Origin: Ruicaihuangia caeni
GTDB lineage: Bacteria > Actinomycetota > Actinomycetes > Actinomycetales > Microbacteriaceae
Direction of reading: 5' to 3'
Assembly: GCF_029952955.1 (NCBI RefSeq)
Contig: NZ_JASATX010000001.1
Location: forward strand, 62,001 to 126,000
DNA: 64,000 nt
In this document: piece by piece, positions 18,201-26,345 of the stretch
How positions within the stretch are numbered: the stretch's first letter is position 1
Layout: each line of letters begins with the position of its first letter
The notes under the pieces: model-generated
What the model was told of the DNA's origin: nothing
Seen by the model: the letters and a program-made list of their open reading frames with translations, nothing else
Database searches by the model: none
Program-made: the position numbers and the translations under genes

Positions 18201-19104
18201 CGGCCAGCGTCAGCTTGTTGTTCCGCGCCCGCTTGACGACGTCTTCGTACGCGTTGAGGAACTCGCCGAAGTTCATGGTGTCGGCCCGCTTGATGCCCGG
18301 CACGACGAGCGTGCGGGAACCGTCGGGCTTCGGAAGATCGATCGCGATGCCGAGGTTGATGTGGGCCGGGGTCACGACGGACGGCTTGCCGTCGATGACG
18401 TCGTAGTAGACGTTCTGGCTGGGGAAGTCCTTCAGCGCCTTCACTATCGCCCACGCGATGAGGTGGGTGAACGACACCTTGCCGCCGCGCGTGCGCTTCA
18501 TGTGGTTGTTGATGACGATGCGGTTGTCGATCATCAGCTTCGCGGGGATGGTGCGTACGCTCGTCGCCGTCGGCACCGCGAGGCTCGCGTCCATGTTCGT
18601 GGCCACGGTCTTCGCGACCCCGCGAAGCGGCTGCACCTCGTCCTGCCGCTCGGTCACCTCGGCGGCCGGCTCCGCCGCCTGCTTCGTCGGCGCCTGCGCC
18701 GGGATCGGCTGCGGCTTCGGCTGCACCGAAGTGGTCTTCGCGATGGGCTGCGCGCCGGTCACGACCGGCGGGCTCGTCGGCGTGGGCTTGGTGGGCGGGT
18801 TGACGGCCCCCGGGGCTGCGGGCGCGGCCTGTGGAGCGGTGCCGTTCGCGGCCGTCGACGGTGCGTCGATCGCGTCGGATGCCGCCTGCTTCGGAAGCTC
18901 GCCGGCCTCAGTGGCGGCGACAGCGCCGCCATTCTTCACCGAGGGCTTGTACCGTTCGAGGATCGGCCACCAGGACTGATCCACTGAGTTCTTGTCTTCG
19001 AGATACTGCTCGTACATCTCGTCGACGAGCCACTCGTTCGCACCGAACTCGCCGGTCGAGGAATCATTCGAGCGAGTTCCGGTTACACGGCTTGACACAG
19101 CCAA
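15295..19104 (-). CDS. kgd: Multifunctional 2-oxoglutarate decarboxylase/dehydrogenase (Kgd/OdhA type)
   Basis: This 1269-residue actinobacterial fusion enzyme lies at the 2-oxoglutarate step of the TCA cycle. In order: a short N-terminal E1-like segment (NEWLVDEMYEQYLED), a Pro/Ala-rich linker (about 60-155), an E2-type succinyltransferase domain (about 160-390, with the late HRVIQGAGSGEYL catalytic region), then a full ThDP-dependent E1 (about 400-1269, including GMAHRGRLNVL and GDDPEAV). It lacks a lipoyl domain, as in mycobacterial Kgd and corynebacterial OdhA, so it would act with the E2/E3 of pyruvate dehydrogenase and be inhibited by an OdhI/GarA-type protein (family knowledge). The apparent start is TTG 19104; GTG 19098 is also possible. 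Confidence 0.95.
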   Translation of the reverse strand: MAVSSRVTGTRSNDSSTGEFGANEWLVDEMYEQYLEDKNSVDQSWWPILERYKPSVKNGGAVAATEAGELPKQAASDAIDAPSTAANGTAPQAAPAAPGAVNPPTKPTPTSPPVVTGAQPIAKTTSVQPKPQPIPAQAPTKQAAEPAAEVTERQDEVQPLRGVAKTVATNMDASLAVPTATSVRTIPAKLMIDNRIVINNHMKRTRGGKVSFTHLIAWAIVKALKDFPSQNVYYDVIDGKPSVVTPAHINLGIAIDLPKPDGSRTLVVPGIKRADTMNFGEFLNAYEDVVKRARNNKLTLADFQGNTISLTNPGGIGTVHSVPRLMQGAGCIIGAGALEYPAEFQGSAPKTLAELGIGKTITLTSTYDHRVIQGAGSGEYLKLLHELLIGQRGFYEEIFAALRIPYDPIRWAADIKIDLAERVDKTARVQELINSYRVRGHLMADTDPLEYVQRSHPDLDINSHSLTFWDLDREFVTNGFGGKRTMTLRDILGVLRDSYCRTIGVEYMHIQDPVQRRWFQDQLEKPYEKPTHDEQMRILGKLNQAEAFETFLQTKYVGQKRFSLEGGESTIALLDEILQGAAEAELDGVAIGMAHRGRLNVLTNIAGKTYGQVFREFEGTTDLRAPQGSGDVKYHLGTEGTFTAASGKQIPVSLAANPSHLEAVDGVLEGIVRAKQDRKPIGSFTWLPILVHGDAAMAGQGVVVETMQMSQLRAYRTGGTVHVVINNQVGFTTPPGEGRTSVYATDVAKTIQAPIFHVNGDDPEAVVRVAELAFKYRQEFKRDVVIDLVSYRRRGHNEGDDPSMTQPLMYNLIEAKRSVRTLYAEALVGRGDITEEEFQAAQRDFQESLERAFAETHEAQTGSIPAVSASGIISAQIEEPPHSPETTGVDRAIIELIGDAHNNKPAGFTVHPKLQQLMNKRVEMSRNGGIDWGFGELLALGSLLVEGTPVRLVGQDARRGTFVQRHAVLHDRENGQEWLPLGNLAENQGRFWVYDSLLSEYAAMAYEYGYSVERTDALVLWEAQFGDFANGAQIVIDEFIASAEQKWDQRAGLVLLLPHGYEGQGPDHSSARIERFLQMAAEDNMTIARPSTPASYFHLLRRQAYARPRRPLIVFTPKAMLRLRGATSEVEDFLTGRFEPVIDDASVDDRSAVTRVLLHAGKLHYDLKAEVKKQERTDVALVRMEQFYPFPADELQTVLRMYPNANEIVWVQEEPENQGAWPFLGLELPKHLEGRSLRVSSRPASASPATGSNKRSAQEHAELIAAAFA

Positions 19105-19347
19105 CCGCCCACTTTCACCAAATCACGCAATCGCTGCTCTTGACGCGCGCCTCCAGTCATAGGCACACCGGTTTCTAGCCTACGCGTTCTGGTGCCGGCA
19201 CCGGCATCCGGCGGGGCTTCTGCGGCATGAAAAATCGAGCAGAATTTCCATCGACTGCGCTCGTTATAGTGGAACGCACCATGGATGACCCTCCGTCTTG
19301 CTCGTCCGATCCCTCCCATAGACGCTCGCCGGTGATCGGGGGTGTCG

Positions 19348-20679
19348 ATGCCCACTGAGCTCGTCATGCTGGCCATCGGCATCATCCTGACCATCGGCAC
19401 CGGGCTGTTCGTCGCGTCCGAGTTCGCACTGGTGAACCTTGACCGAGCCGATCTGGAAGCGCGCCGCGCTCGAGGCGAGACCCGTCTCGGCCTCACCATC
19501 TCGGCGCTGCGCATCACATCGACGCACCTCTCGAGTGCGCAACTCGGCATCACGCTCACGACTCTGCTCACCGGCTACACCCTGGAACCGGCCTTTAGCG
19601 GGATGCTGCGAGAGCCGATCACCGGGCTGGGAATCCCCGATGCCGCTGTCCCCGCCGTGTCTTCGACGATCGCCATGGTGATCGCGACTCTGCTGTCGAT
19701 GATCATCGGCGAGCTCGTGCCGAAGAACTTCGCGCTGGCGCTGCCGTTGGCCACGGCCAAAGTCGTCATTCCGTTCCAGACGGCCTTCACCTGGGCGTTC
19801 AAGCCGGCGATCGTCGCGCTGAACGGAACCGCCAACGCGACGCTCCGGAGCATGGGCATCGAGCCGAAGGAGGAGCTGAGCGGCGCTCGCACCGCAGAGG
19901 AGCTGAGCTCGCTGGTGATCCGCTCCGCCCGAGAGGGTTCGCTGGAGGCCGACACGGCGACCCTGCTGGCGCGCACGCTCGCGTTCTCCGACCGCACGGC
20001 ATCCGATGTGATGACCCCCCGCCCGCGCCTATCGACGGTCGGCCGCAGCGACTCGGCCGAGACGGTGATCGAACTCGCGCGGCGCACGGGCCTCTCACGC
20101 TTTCCAGTGACGGGAGACGACGGCATCGACGACATCCTCGGTCTCGTGCACATCAAGCAGGCGGTCGCGGTGCCCCGTGAGAAGCGCGCGGAGGTGCCGG
20201 TCTCGGCCCTGCAGACCGAAGCGTTGCGCGTGCCCGAGACGATGCGGCTCGACATGCTGCTCGGTGAGATCCGGGGGCGCGGCTACCAGATGGCGATCGT
20301 CGTGGACGAATACGGCGGGACCGCGGGCGTGGCGACTCTGGAGGACCTGGTCGAGGAACTCATCGGCGAAGTCTCGGACGAGCATGACCGATCGCGGGCC
20401 GGCGTGGTGCGCGCGCGCGACTGGGTGAGCTTCCCGGGAAGCCTCCGACCGGATGAGCTCAAGGAGCGCGCTGGCGTCGTGGTGCCGGAGCACGGTGCGT
20501 ATGAGACCGTGGCCGGTTTCGTCATGAGCGAGCTCGGCCGCATTCCCGATGTCGGCGACACCGTCGAGCTCGACGGCGGCACGTTGCGGGTCGATCGCAT
20601 GGACGGGCGGCGCATCGACCGCATCCGGTACATCCCGCATGCCGATGACGCGGCCGACGACGAAGGAGCATCACGATGA
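19348..20679 (+). CDS. CNNM/HlyC-type membrane protein with CBS pair and CorC domain
   Basis: This 443-residue membrane protein has an N-terminal CNNM (DUF21) domain with about four membrane segments, including GELVPKNFALA. Next comes a cytosolic CBS pair starting at SDVMTPRPRL and ending near EDLVEELIGEVSDEHD, then a C-terminal CorC/HlyC (transporter-associated) domain. Homologues are linked to magnesium/cobalt efflux or divalent-cation homeostasis; the older haemolysin label is not informative. ATG 19348 is preferred to GTG 19342 because GGGGGT lies 5-6 nt upstream. It overlaps the next, paralogous gene by ATGA. Confidence 0.88.
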   Translation: MPTELVMLAIGIILTIGTGLFVASEFALVNLDRADLEARRARGETRLGLTISALRITSTHLSSAQLGITLTTLLTGYTLEPAFSGMLREPITGLGIPDAAVPAVSSTIAMVIATLLSMIIGELVPKNFALALPLATAKVVIPFQTAFTWAFKPAIVALNGTANATLRSMGIEPKEELSGARTAEELSSLVIRSAREGSLEADTATLLARTLAFSDRTASDVMTPRPRLSTVGRSDSAETVIELARRTGLSRFPVTGDDGIDDILGLVHIKQAVAVPREKRAEVPVSALQTEALRVPETMRLDMLLGEIRGRGYQMAIVVDEYGGTAGVATLEDLVEELIGEVSDEHDRSRAGVVRARDWVSFPGSLRPDELKERAGVVVPEHGAYETVAGFVMSELGRIPDVGDTVELDGGTLRVDRMDGRRIDRIRYIPHADDAADDEGASR

Positions 20680-21719
20680 GCGCCGCCGACTGGTGGGGCA
20701 TCGCCTGGCTCGGCATCCTGCTGCTGGTCAACGCCTTCTTCGTCGGTGCAGAGTTCGCCGTCATCTCGGCGCGGCGCTCGCAGATCGAGCCCAAGGCTGA
20801 ACGCGGTTCGCGTGCCGCCCGTACCGCGCTGTGGGCGATGGAACATGCCACGCTCATGCTCGCGACCAGCCAGTTGGGCATCACGGTCTGCTCGCTGCTC
20901 ATCCTCAACATCTCCGAGCCCGCGATCCACCACCTGCTCGAACTGCCGCTGCAGTACACCGGCTGGTCGCCGGAGGTCATCGGCACGGTGTCGTTCATCA
21001 TCGCGCTCGTGCTGGTCTCGTTCCTGCACGTGGTCTATGGCGAGATGGTGCCGAAGAACCTGTCGTTCTCGATGCCCGACCGCGCGGTGCTGCTCCTGGC
21101 GCCGCCGCTCGTGTTCGTGGGCCGAGTCTTCAAGCCGGTGATCGTCGCGCTGAACGCGGTCGCGAACGGTGTGCTGCGGTTGTTCCGTGTGCAGCCGAAG
21201 AACGAGGCGACGAGCGCGTTCACACTCGACGAGGTGGCGACCATCGTGCAGCACTCCACACGTGAGGGCGTGCTGGCAGACACGACCGGTGCGCTGAGCG
21301 CGGCGTTCGAATTCACAGAGAAGCAGGTGCGTGACATCGCCTTGCCGCTCGACCGCATCGTGACGCTGCCCGAACAGGCCACGCCGTCGGATGTGGAGCG
21401 GTCGGTCGCGCAGCGCGGCTTCAGCCGTTACGTCCTCGTCGATGAGCAGGGTGAGCCGAGCGGCTACGTGCATCTGAAGGACGTGATCGATCTCGACAAT
21501 GGCGGCTACACCGAACCGGTGCCGTCGAAGCGCGTGCGACAGCTGATCTCGGTCTTCGAGGGCCAAGACCTCGAAGACGCGCTCGCGACCATGCGTCGCA
21601 ACGGTGTGCACCTGGCGAGGACCTTCGACACCGACGGAGAGACGCGCGGCGTGATCTTCCTCGAGGACATCATCGAGGAGCTCGTGGGCGAGGTGAGGGA
21701 CGCGACGCGGCGACGCTGA
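20676..21719 (+). CDS. CNNM-domain membrane protein with CBS pair (short form)
   Basis: This 347-residue paralogue of the preceding gene has a DUF21 membrane domain (YGEMVPKNLSFSMP) and a CBS pair ending EDIIEELVGEVRDA. It stops there and lacks the C-terminal CorC domain. Translational coupling to the longer paralogue suggests the two form a heteromeric cation transporter or regulator (inference). Tandem long/short pairs of this kind are common in actinobacteria. Confidence 0.87.
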   Translation: MSAADWWGIAWLGILLLVNAFFVGAEFAVISARRSQIEPKAERGSRAARTALWAMEHATLMLATSQLGITVCSLLILNISEPAIHHLLELPLQYTGWSPEVIGTVSFIIALVLVSFLHVVYGEMVPKNLSFSMPDRAVLLLAPPLVFVGRVFKPVIVALNAVANGVLRLFRVQPKNEATSAFTLDEVATIVQHSTREGVLADTTGALSAAFEFTEKQVRDIALPLDRIVTLPEQATPSDVERSVAQRGFSRYVLVDEQGEPSGYVHLKDVIDLDNGGYTEPVPSKRVRQLISVFEGQDLEDALATMRRNGVHLARTFDTDGETRGVIFLEDIIEELVGEVRDATRRR

Positions 21720-21888
21720 GCGATGCGCGGTGAGCCTGCCGGGAGCGCGGTGGCGCTGAGGGCGCTGCGGGCGCGGCGCTAAGGGCGGCGCAGCGGCGCT
21801 CAACGGGATGTCTGCGGCAATGGACCGCTGCCACTCGGACAGTGAGACCTCCGCGGCGGGAGCAGTCTGGCTCGCTTATCGTGGCACC

Positions 21889-22758
21889 ATGCGAATCTGG
21901 CGCCCCGCCGACGCCGCGCGTCACGTCACCGTGCCTCTCGAGCACGACGACAAGTACTCGCGCGGAGTGCTCGGCATCGCTACCGGCTCGGAGTCGTACC
22001 CGGGAGCCGCGGTGCTCGGCGTCGATGCGGCCTTGCACACCGGCGTCGGCATGGTGCGCTACGTCGGGCCGGATGCCGCCGGCTCCCTCGTGCTGCAGCG
22101 TCGCCCTGAGGCGGTCCGGGCGCGGGGGCGAGTGCAGGCCTGGCTCATCGGCAGCGGCATCGACGCCGAGCACCGGGACGCCTCCACGGAGCGCGCGCTC
22201 CGAGAAGCCTTCGCCGACGGAGTGCCGGTCGTGGCCGACGCGGGAGCGCTTGATCTCGTAGTCGAAGGGCTGCACCGCTCGACGGGAGACCCGGGGCGGC
22301 TGATCATCACGCCCCACGCCGGCGAGCTCGCGCGGATGCTGGGTGCCGCGCGCGTCGACGTGGTCGCTGATCCGGTCGCCGCTGCGCATGAGGCCGCGCG
22401 CCGGTGGGACTGCGTCGTGCTGCTCAAGGGGCACCTCACTGTCGTCGCGGGCGGAGACGTTGTAGTGGGCGCTCGAGCGGCGACCCCATGGCTCGCGACG
22501 GCGGGAGCGGGCGACGCCCTGGGCGGCGTGCTCGGCGCCATGCTCGCGACGAGAGCCGCCCGGTGGGAAGTGGAGCCCGCGAACAGCGCCGATGCCGCAG
22601 CGCTGGTTGAGCTCGCGGCGAGCGCCGCGGTCGTGCACGGAATCGCCGCGAACCGCGCATCCGGGGGAGGACCGTTCACCGTGCTGGAGTTGTGCCAGCA
22701 CCTGCCCCAGGTGATAGCAGAACTCGCCCAGCTCGCGACTCGCGAACCTGAAGGGTGA
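21889..22758 (+). CDS. nnrD: ADP-dependent (S)-NAD(P)H-hydrate dehydratase
   Basis: This 289-residue ribokinase-fold repair enzyme dehydrates damaged NAD(P)HX back to NAD(P)H. Seen: KYSRGVLGIATGSESYPGA near the N-terminus, TPHAGELARMLG in the middle and the catalytic TAGAGDALGGVLGAMLA motif near the C-terminus. It is the stand-alone dehydratase, without the epimerase domain. ATG 21889 was chosen because conservation starts there and a TATCGT box ends 6 nt before it, consistent with leaderless initiation; the open frame reaches back to 21808. Confidence 0.9.
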   Translation: MRIWRPADAARHVTVPLEHDDKYSRGVLGIATGSESYPGAAVLGVDAALHTGVGMVRYVGPDAAGSLVLQRRPEAVRARGRVQAWLIGSGIDAEHRDASTERALREAFADGVPVVADAGALDLVVEGLHRSTGDPGRLIITPHAGELARMLGAARVDVVADPVAAAHEAARRWDCVVLLKGHLTVVAGGDVVVGARAATPWLATAGAGDALGGVLGAMLATRAARWEVEPANSADAAALVELAASAAVVHGIAANRASGGGPFTVLELCQHLPQVIAELAQLATREPEG

Positions 22759-22797
22759 ACGAAGTCCAGATGAGGCGGGCCTCCTCGCGGAGCTCAC

Positions 22798-24228
22798 TCA
22801 AGCTGCGGCTGTCGCGGGCGTCTGCGCTCCACCGGCCAAGAATTCCTGCGACAGCATCCGGTATGAGCGCGTGGCGAACGCGAGCAAGGCGAGCACGACC
22901 AGCGCAAGTCCGCTCATGAAGAACACGAGCGCGATGCCGCGCGCGTCTCCATCGCCGAGCAGCCACTCCCAGGTCGCTGCACCGGCGTCAGAACGCATGT
23001 ACGGGATGATCCAGAACTCGGCGATGGGCGCGATCAGGAACGCGGTGATCGGGGCGGCAGCGGCCTCGAACGCCTGGGCGATCCCGAAGACGCGGCCCTG
23101 GCGGCGGAAGGGGACGACACGTTGGATCACCGTCTGCTCGGCCGCCTCCACGGCCGGGATGAGCACCATGTACAGCCAGATTCCGGCGGCGTAGAGCCAC
23201 CACCATTCGCGCACTGTGAAGATTGCGCCGAGCACCCCCATCACGACGACGATCGTGAGCATCGTGCGGATGGGGTTGCGTCCGAGGCCGAACTTCGCGA
23301 CGAGGATGCCGCCGATGATGAACCCCGTCGAGCTGACGCCGAAGACGATTCCCCAGGCCTCGACAGGGAACAGCGTCAACCCGTAGGGGTCCATCAACGC
23401 GATGTAGACACCGCCGATGAGGTTGTTCAGGGTCGTGAAGACGATGAGCGCGAAGAGGCCCGGCACGGCACGGATCACCGCGATGCTGCCGCGGAGGTCG
23501 ACCGCCGGCGGCCTTCCGTCGTCGGTGACCGGCCGCTCCTCAGGGATGCGCACGAACAGCAGGTGCACGAACGACACGACCGTGAAGACGACCGCGATGA
23601 CGAGCGTCCATCCCATGCCGACCAAGCCGATGGCGAGTCCGCTGAACACACTCGTCACGATGAACGCGAGGCCCTGCACTGTGCCGACCATGCCGTTTGC
23701 GTTCGCGTGGCGCTCGACGGGAACGAGCAGGGTGACGGTGGTCGAGAGTGCGATGTTGCGAAGGTTCTCGACGACCGAGCCGAACAGGATCACCCCTGCC
23801 AACAGCCAGAACCAGGGGCCGCCCAGGTCGACCAGCGCCGATTCCGGCTGTGCGAGGTAGATCAGCCCGGCGACCGCGAACGCGATGAGGGTGATCGTGC
23901 TCGAGAACAGCATCACACGGTGCTTCCGGTGCCGGTCCACGATGGTGCCGAACAGGATGCCGAAGGCGGCGATCAGCAGCATGTACGCACCGCCGATCAC
24001 GCCGGTGGCGAGCACCGATCGGGTTTCGAGGTACACCCAGAACGTCAGCGCGAACCAGAGGAAGCTCGTCGTCACGTTGGCGATCATCGTGTTCACCAGC
24101 ACATGCGCGAAGTCGCGCATGCCCGAGGTGCTCGGGGGTGAAACCTCGCCGGCCGGGCGCGACTGCTCCGCGCTGTCGCGCAGTTCGCCTCCGCCGTGCT
24201 GGTCGGCCACCTTTGCGAGAATAGCCAC
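22798..24228 (-). CDS. MFS transporter (MFS_3-like exporter)
   Basis: This 476-residue protein has twelve likely membrane segments, with GTIVDRHRKHRVML after segment 2 as the loop motif. A ~35-residue hydrophilic N-terminus precedes the first helix. It resembles the EntS/MefA-like branch of exporters. A long central cytosolic loop (EERPVTDDGRPPAVDL) divides the two halves. The start is GTG 24228. It is convergent with nnrD (39-bp gap) and has no linked regulator. The substrate is unknown. Confidence 0.85.
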   Translation of the reverse strand: MAILAKVADQHGGGELRDSAEQSRPAGEVSPPSTSGMRDFAHVLVNTMIANVTTSFLWFALTFWVYLETRSVLATGVIGGAYMLLIAAFGILFGTIVDRHRKHRVMLFSSTITLIAFAVAGLIYLAQPESALVDLGGPWFWLLAGVILFGSVVENLRNIALSTTVTLLVPVERHANANGMVGTVQGLAFIVTSVFSGLAIGLVGMGWTLVIAVVFTVVSFVHLLFVRIPEERPVTDDGRPPAVDLRGSIAVIRAVPGLFALIVFTTLNNLIGGVYIALMDPYGLTLFPVEAWGIVFGVSSTGFIIGGILVAKFGLGRNPIRTMLTIVVVMGVLGAIFTVREWWWLYAAGIWLYMVLIPAVEAAEQTVIQRVVPFRRQGRVFGIAQAFEAAAAPITAFLIAPIAEFWIIPYMRSDAGAATWEWLLGDGDARGIALVFFMSGLALVVLALLAFATRSYRMLSQEFLAGGAQTPATAAA

Positions 24229-24425
24229 CGCTCACAGCATCCGATACCCCGTCACGGCGTGGCTCGTGCCCGTTCGTGAGCCCTGACAGCAGGTGCAGGT
24301 CGACCCCGGGCGTGGCACGCTGGGAGCGAGGCCCTGAGAGGCCCTTCGCCTCCTCGAGCACGTCGCAGGAGGCGTGTGCCGACGGAGAACTTCCGCTCAC
24401 CCAGCCCCGAGACCTAGGAGCCCTC

Positions 24426-24746
24426 ATGCTCGTCGCATTCTCTGTCGCCCCGAGCGGAACCGGCCGCGCGGACGGTTCCGTGCACGACGCTGTCGCGGCG
24501 GCCGTGCGCATCGTGCGCGACTCGGGCTTGCCCAACCGCACCGACTCGATGTTCACCACGATCGAGGGCGAGTGGGACGAGGTCTTCGACGTCATCAAAC
24601 GCGCCACCGAGGCGGTCGGCCATTACGGATCACGAGTGTCCCTCGTGATCAAGGCGGATATCCGCCCCGGCTACGTGGACGAGATCGACGGAAAGGTGGA
24701 ACGGCTCGAGCGCGAGCTGGCGGGGGACTCGTACACCGACGATTGA
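24426..24746 (+). CDS. MTH1187/YkoF-family thiamine-binding protein
   Basis: This 106-residue small cytosolic protein has the MTH1187 family (formerly UPF0045) ferredoxin-like fold pattern: MLVAFSVAPSG at the start, SMFTTIEGEWDEVFDVIKRA in the middle and RVSLVIKADIRPG at the end. Relatives bind thiamine or pyrimidine precursors, and some link to coenzyme metabolism. ATG 24426 has CTAGGAG 6 nt upstream. It stands alone between the MFS gene and the ECF sigma gene. No TPP riboswitch was recognised in the 197-bp leader. Confidence 0.75.
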   Translation: MLVAFSVAPSGTGRADGSVHDAVAAAVRIVRDSGLPNRTDSMFTTIEGEWDEVFDVIKRATEAVGHYGSRVSLVIKADIRPGYVDEIDGKVERLERELAGDSYTDD

Positions 24747-24821
24747 CCCCGGGCCTCCGTCGGGCGCCGCACCGAACGGCTCCGGCATCCCCCAGGCGGG
24801 GGTCACGTACACTCGCTCAGC

Positions 24822-25421
24822 GTGATGCGAGCGCAACGCCCTCAACCCGGTGAGACGTCGTTCGAGACCGTGCTGGCGGCTGCTCGGGACGGCGAGCAGT
24901 GGGCGGCGACCGCCATCTGGGTCGAGTACGCGCCCGCGGTCACAGCGTTTCTCTCCGCCCGTGGATCTCGCGAGCCAGAAGACCTCGCCAGTGAGGTATT
25001 CCTCGCGATCTTCGATACGATCGGCCGGTTCCACGGCGATCGCGATGCGTTCCGGTCCTATGTGTTCTCGATCGCGTACCGGCGATTGGTCGACGAGCTT
25101 CGACGACGCGAACGTCGAGGCGAACATGAGCCGTGGACGCCCGAGCGAGATCTGCGGCGGTCGGCCAGCGCTGAGCACGAAGCGACAGCCCGCCTGGGAG
25201 ACAGGGATGCTCTCGCGCTGCTCGATTCGCTCGCACCCGACCAGCGCGATGTGATGGTGCTGCGGATCATCGCAGACCTCACCATCGAGCAGGTGGCGGC
25301 GGTGCTCGGGAAGCGGGTGGGGGCCGTGAAGGCGCTGCAGCGACGAGCGATCGCGCAGCTCCGAAAAAAAGTTGCGCCACCCCGTACCCCTGACAGCGGC
25401 CCGGACGATAGCGGTGAATGA
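24822..25421 (+). CDS. ECF-type RNA polymerase sigma factor
   Basis: This 199-residue sigma-70 family regulator has region 2 (EPEDLASEVFLAIFDTIGRFHGDRDAFRSYVFSIAYRRLVDELRRR) and region 4 (LTIEQVAAVLGKRVGAVKALQRRAIAQL). GTG 24822 was chosen over ATG 24825 because a TACACT box ends 8 nt before it, fitting leaderless initiation. The next gene begins 1-2 nt after its stop and encodes a single-pass membrane protein, the usual position for an anti-sigma partner. Target genes are unknown. Confidence 0.85.
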   Translation: MMRAQRPQPGETSFETVLAAARDGEQWAATAIWVEYAPAVTAFLSARGSREPEDLASEVFLAIFDTIGRFHGDRDAFRSYVFSIAYRRLVDELRRRERRGEHEPWTPERDLRRSASAEHEATARLGDRDALALLDSLAPDQRDVMVLRIIADLTIEQVAAVLGKRVGAVKALQRRAIAQLRKKVAPPRTPDSGPDDSGE

Positions 25422-25422
25422 G

Positions 25423-26235
25423 ATGACGAAGCAGAGGATCAGCGAAGGCGACATCGAGTCGCTCGTGCGAGGCACGGCGCCCGCCGGCCGTCCAGACCTG
25501 GACGCGCTGGCACACGAGATCGCCGAGTTCCGTCATGCTTCGTTCGCCCGGATCGCGCAGCCCAGTGCTGCGCTCGCCGAGCGACTCGGCCTCGAGGCGC
25601 AGCAGGGCGCGCCCGAACCGGCCGGCGTCTTGGCGGCGGCCGATCGGCTGTCGCGCGAACACCCTGCGGTGTCGGAGGCGATGCCGCAGACAAAGATGGG
25701 AAAACGAATGCTCGAATGGCTCGCAGGTCTCGGGATCGCTGCGAAATTGACCCTCGGCTCGGCAGTCGCTGTTGCGGCGACCGCCGGTGTCGGAGCAGCA
25801 GGTGTGCTGCCGGACCCGGCTCAGGACGCCTTCGACCGCGTGTTCTCGGTCACTGAGGAAGCCCCCGAGGTCGAGCCGGAAGACATCGAGGCGCCGGTCA
25901 CCGAGGTGACTGACACGGTCGATGAGACGGTCGATGAGACCGCCGATGAGGTACAGGACGGCGTGGATTCCACCGTCTCTGAGGGTGCCGAGTTCGGCGC
26001 CTGGGTCTCGGAGAAGGCGCAGGCCGACGACAAGATCGGTGCGGAGTTCGGCGCAGAGGTCTCCGAGCGCGCGAAGACGCTCGGCGGCGCGGCGGACGTC
26101 TCCGTCGGCGTTGAAGCAGAGACCGAGACCGATGGTGCCGAGGCCGGCGTCACGGCTGACGTCAAGGCCGGCAAGGGGCTCTCGGTGAGCTCCGAGGTCA
26201 AGGCCGACACTGGCGTGCGAGGCTCCGACCGCTGA
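25423..26235 (+). CDS. Single-pass membrane protein linked to ECF sigma (putative anti-sigma)
   Basis: This 270-residue protein is not assigned to a named family. An N-terminal soluble region (about 1-100) is followed by one membrane segment (LTLGSAVAVAATAGVGAAGV). The external tail is strongly acidic and rich in Glu/Val/Thr/Asp and ends in alternating Lys/Glu/Asp. The tail has near-repeats (TDTVDETVDETADEV; GAEFGAWVSEKA / GAEFGAEVSERA). Position argues for an anti-sigma role, but no zinc ZAS motif is present. GTG 25414 is an alternative, overlapping start. Confidence 0.65.
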   Translation: MTKQRISEGDIESLVRGTAPAGRPDLDALAHEIAEFRHASFARIAQPSAALAERLGLEAQQGAPEPAGVLAAADRLSREHPAVSEAMPQTKMGKRMLEWLAGLGIAAKLTLGSAVAVAATAGVGAAGVLPDPAQDAFDRVFSVTEEAPEVEPEDIEAPVTEVTDTVDETVDETADEVQDGVDSTVSEGAEFGAWVSEKAQADDKIGAEFGAEVSERAKTLGGAADVSVGVEAETETDGAEAGVTADVKAGKGLSVSSEVKADTGVRGSDR

Positions 26236-26256
26236 TCGTTCGCGCAGGCACTGCTC

Positions 26257-26300
26257 GGGGCGCTCGTCGACAACGACGGGCGCCCCTCGGCATGCCGAGG
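26257..26300. terminator. Strong double hairpin between convergent genes
   Basis: A 13-bp stem (26257-26269 with 26274-26286, one G-T pair, ACAA loop) is followed by the perfect palindrome CCTCGGCATGCCGAGG at 26285-26300. It separates the sigma-linked membrane gene from the convergent response regulator. Confidence 0.75.
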
Positions 26301-26345
26301 GTCAGCGCCCGGTCATGCACGCGACCGAATCCGCAGGCGGATGAG

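Noticed and set aside
15199-18987. Two very long + strand open frames opposite kgd
   Set aside because: Arg/Asp/His/Leu-rich composition typical of antisense of high-GC genes; the minus strand encodes an intact Kgd.
20283-21803. 506-residue minus-strand frame opposite the CNNM genes
   Set aside because: His/Arg/Asp-rich antisense composition; the + strand encodes two clear CNNM/CBS proteins with ATGA overlap.
24229-24425. TPP riboswitch before the thiamine-binding-like gene
   Set aside because: No CTGAGA...ACCTGATC-like THI-box sequence could be found in the 197-bp leader.
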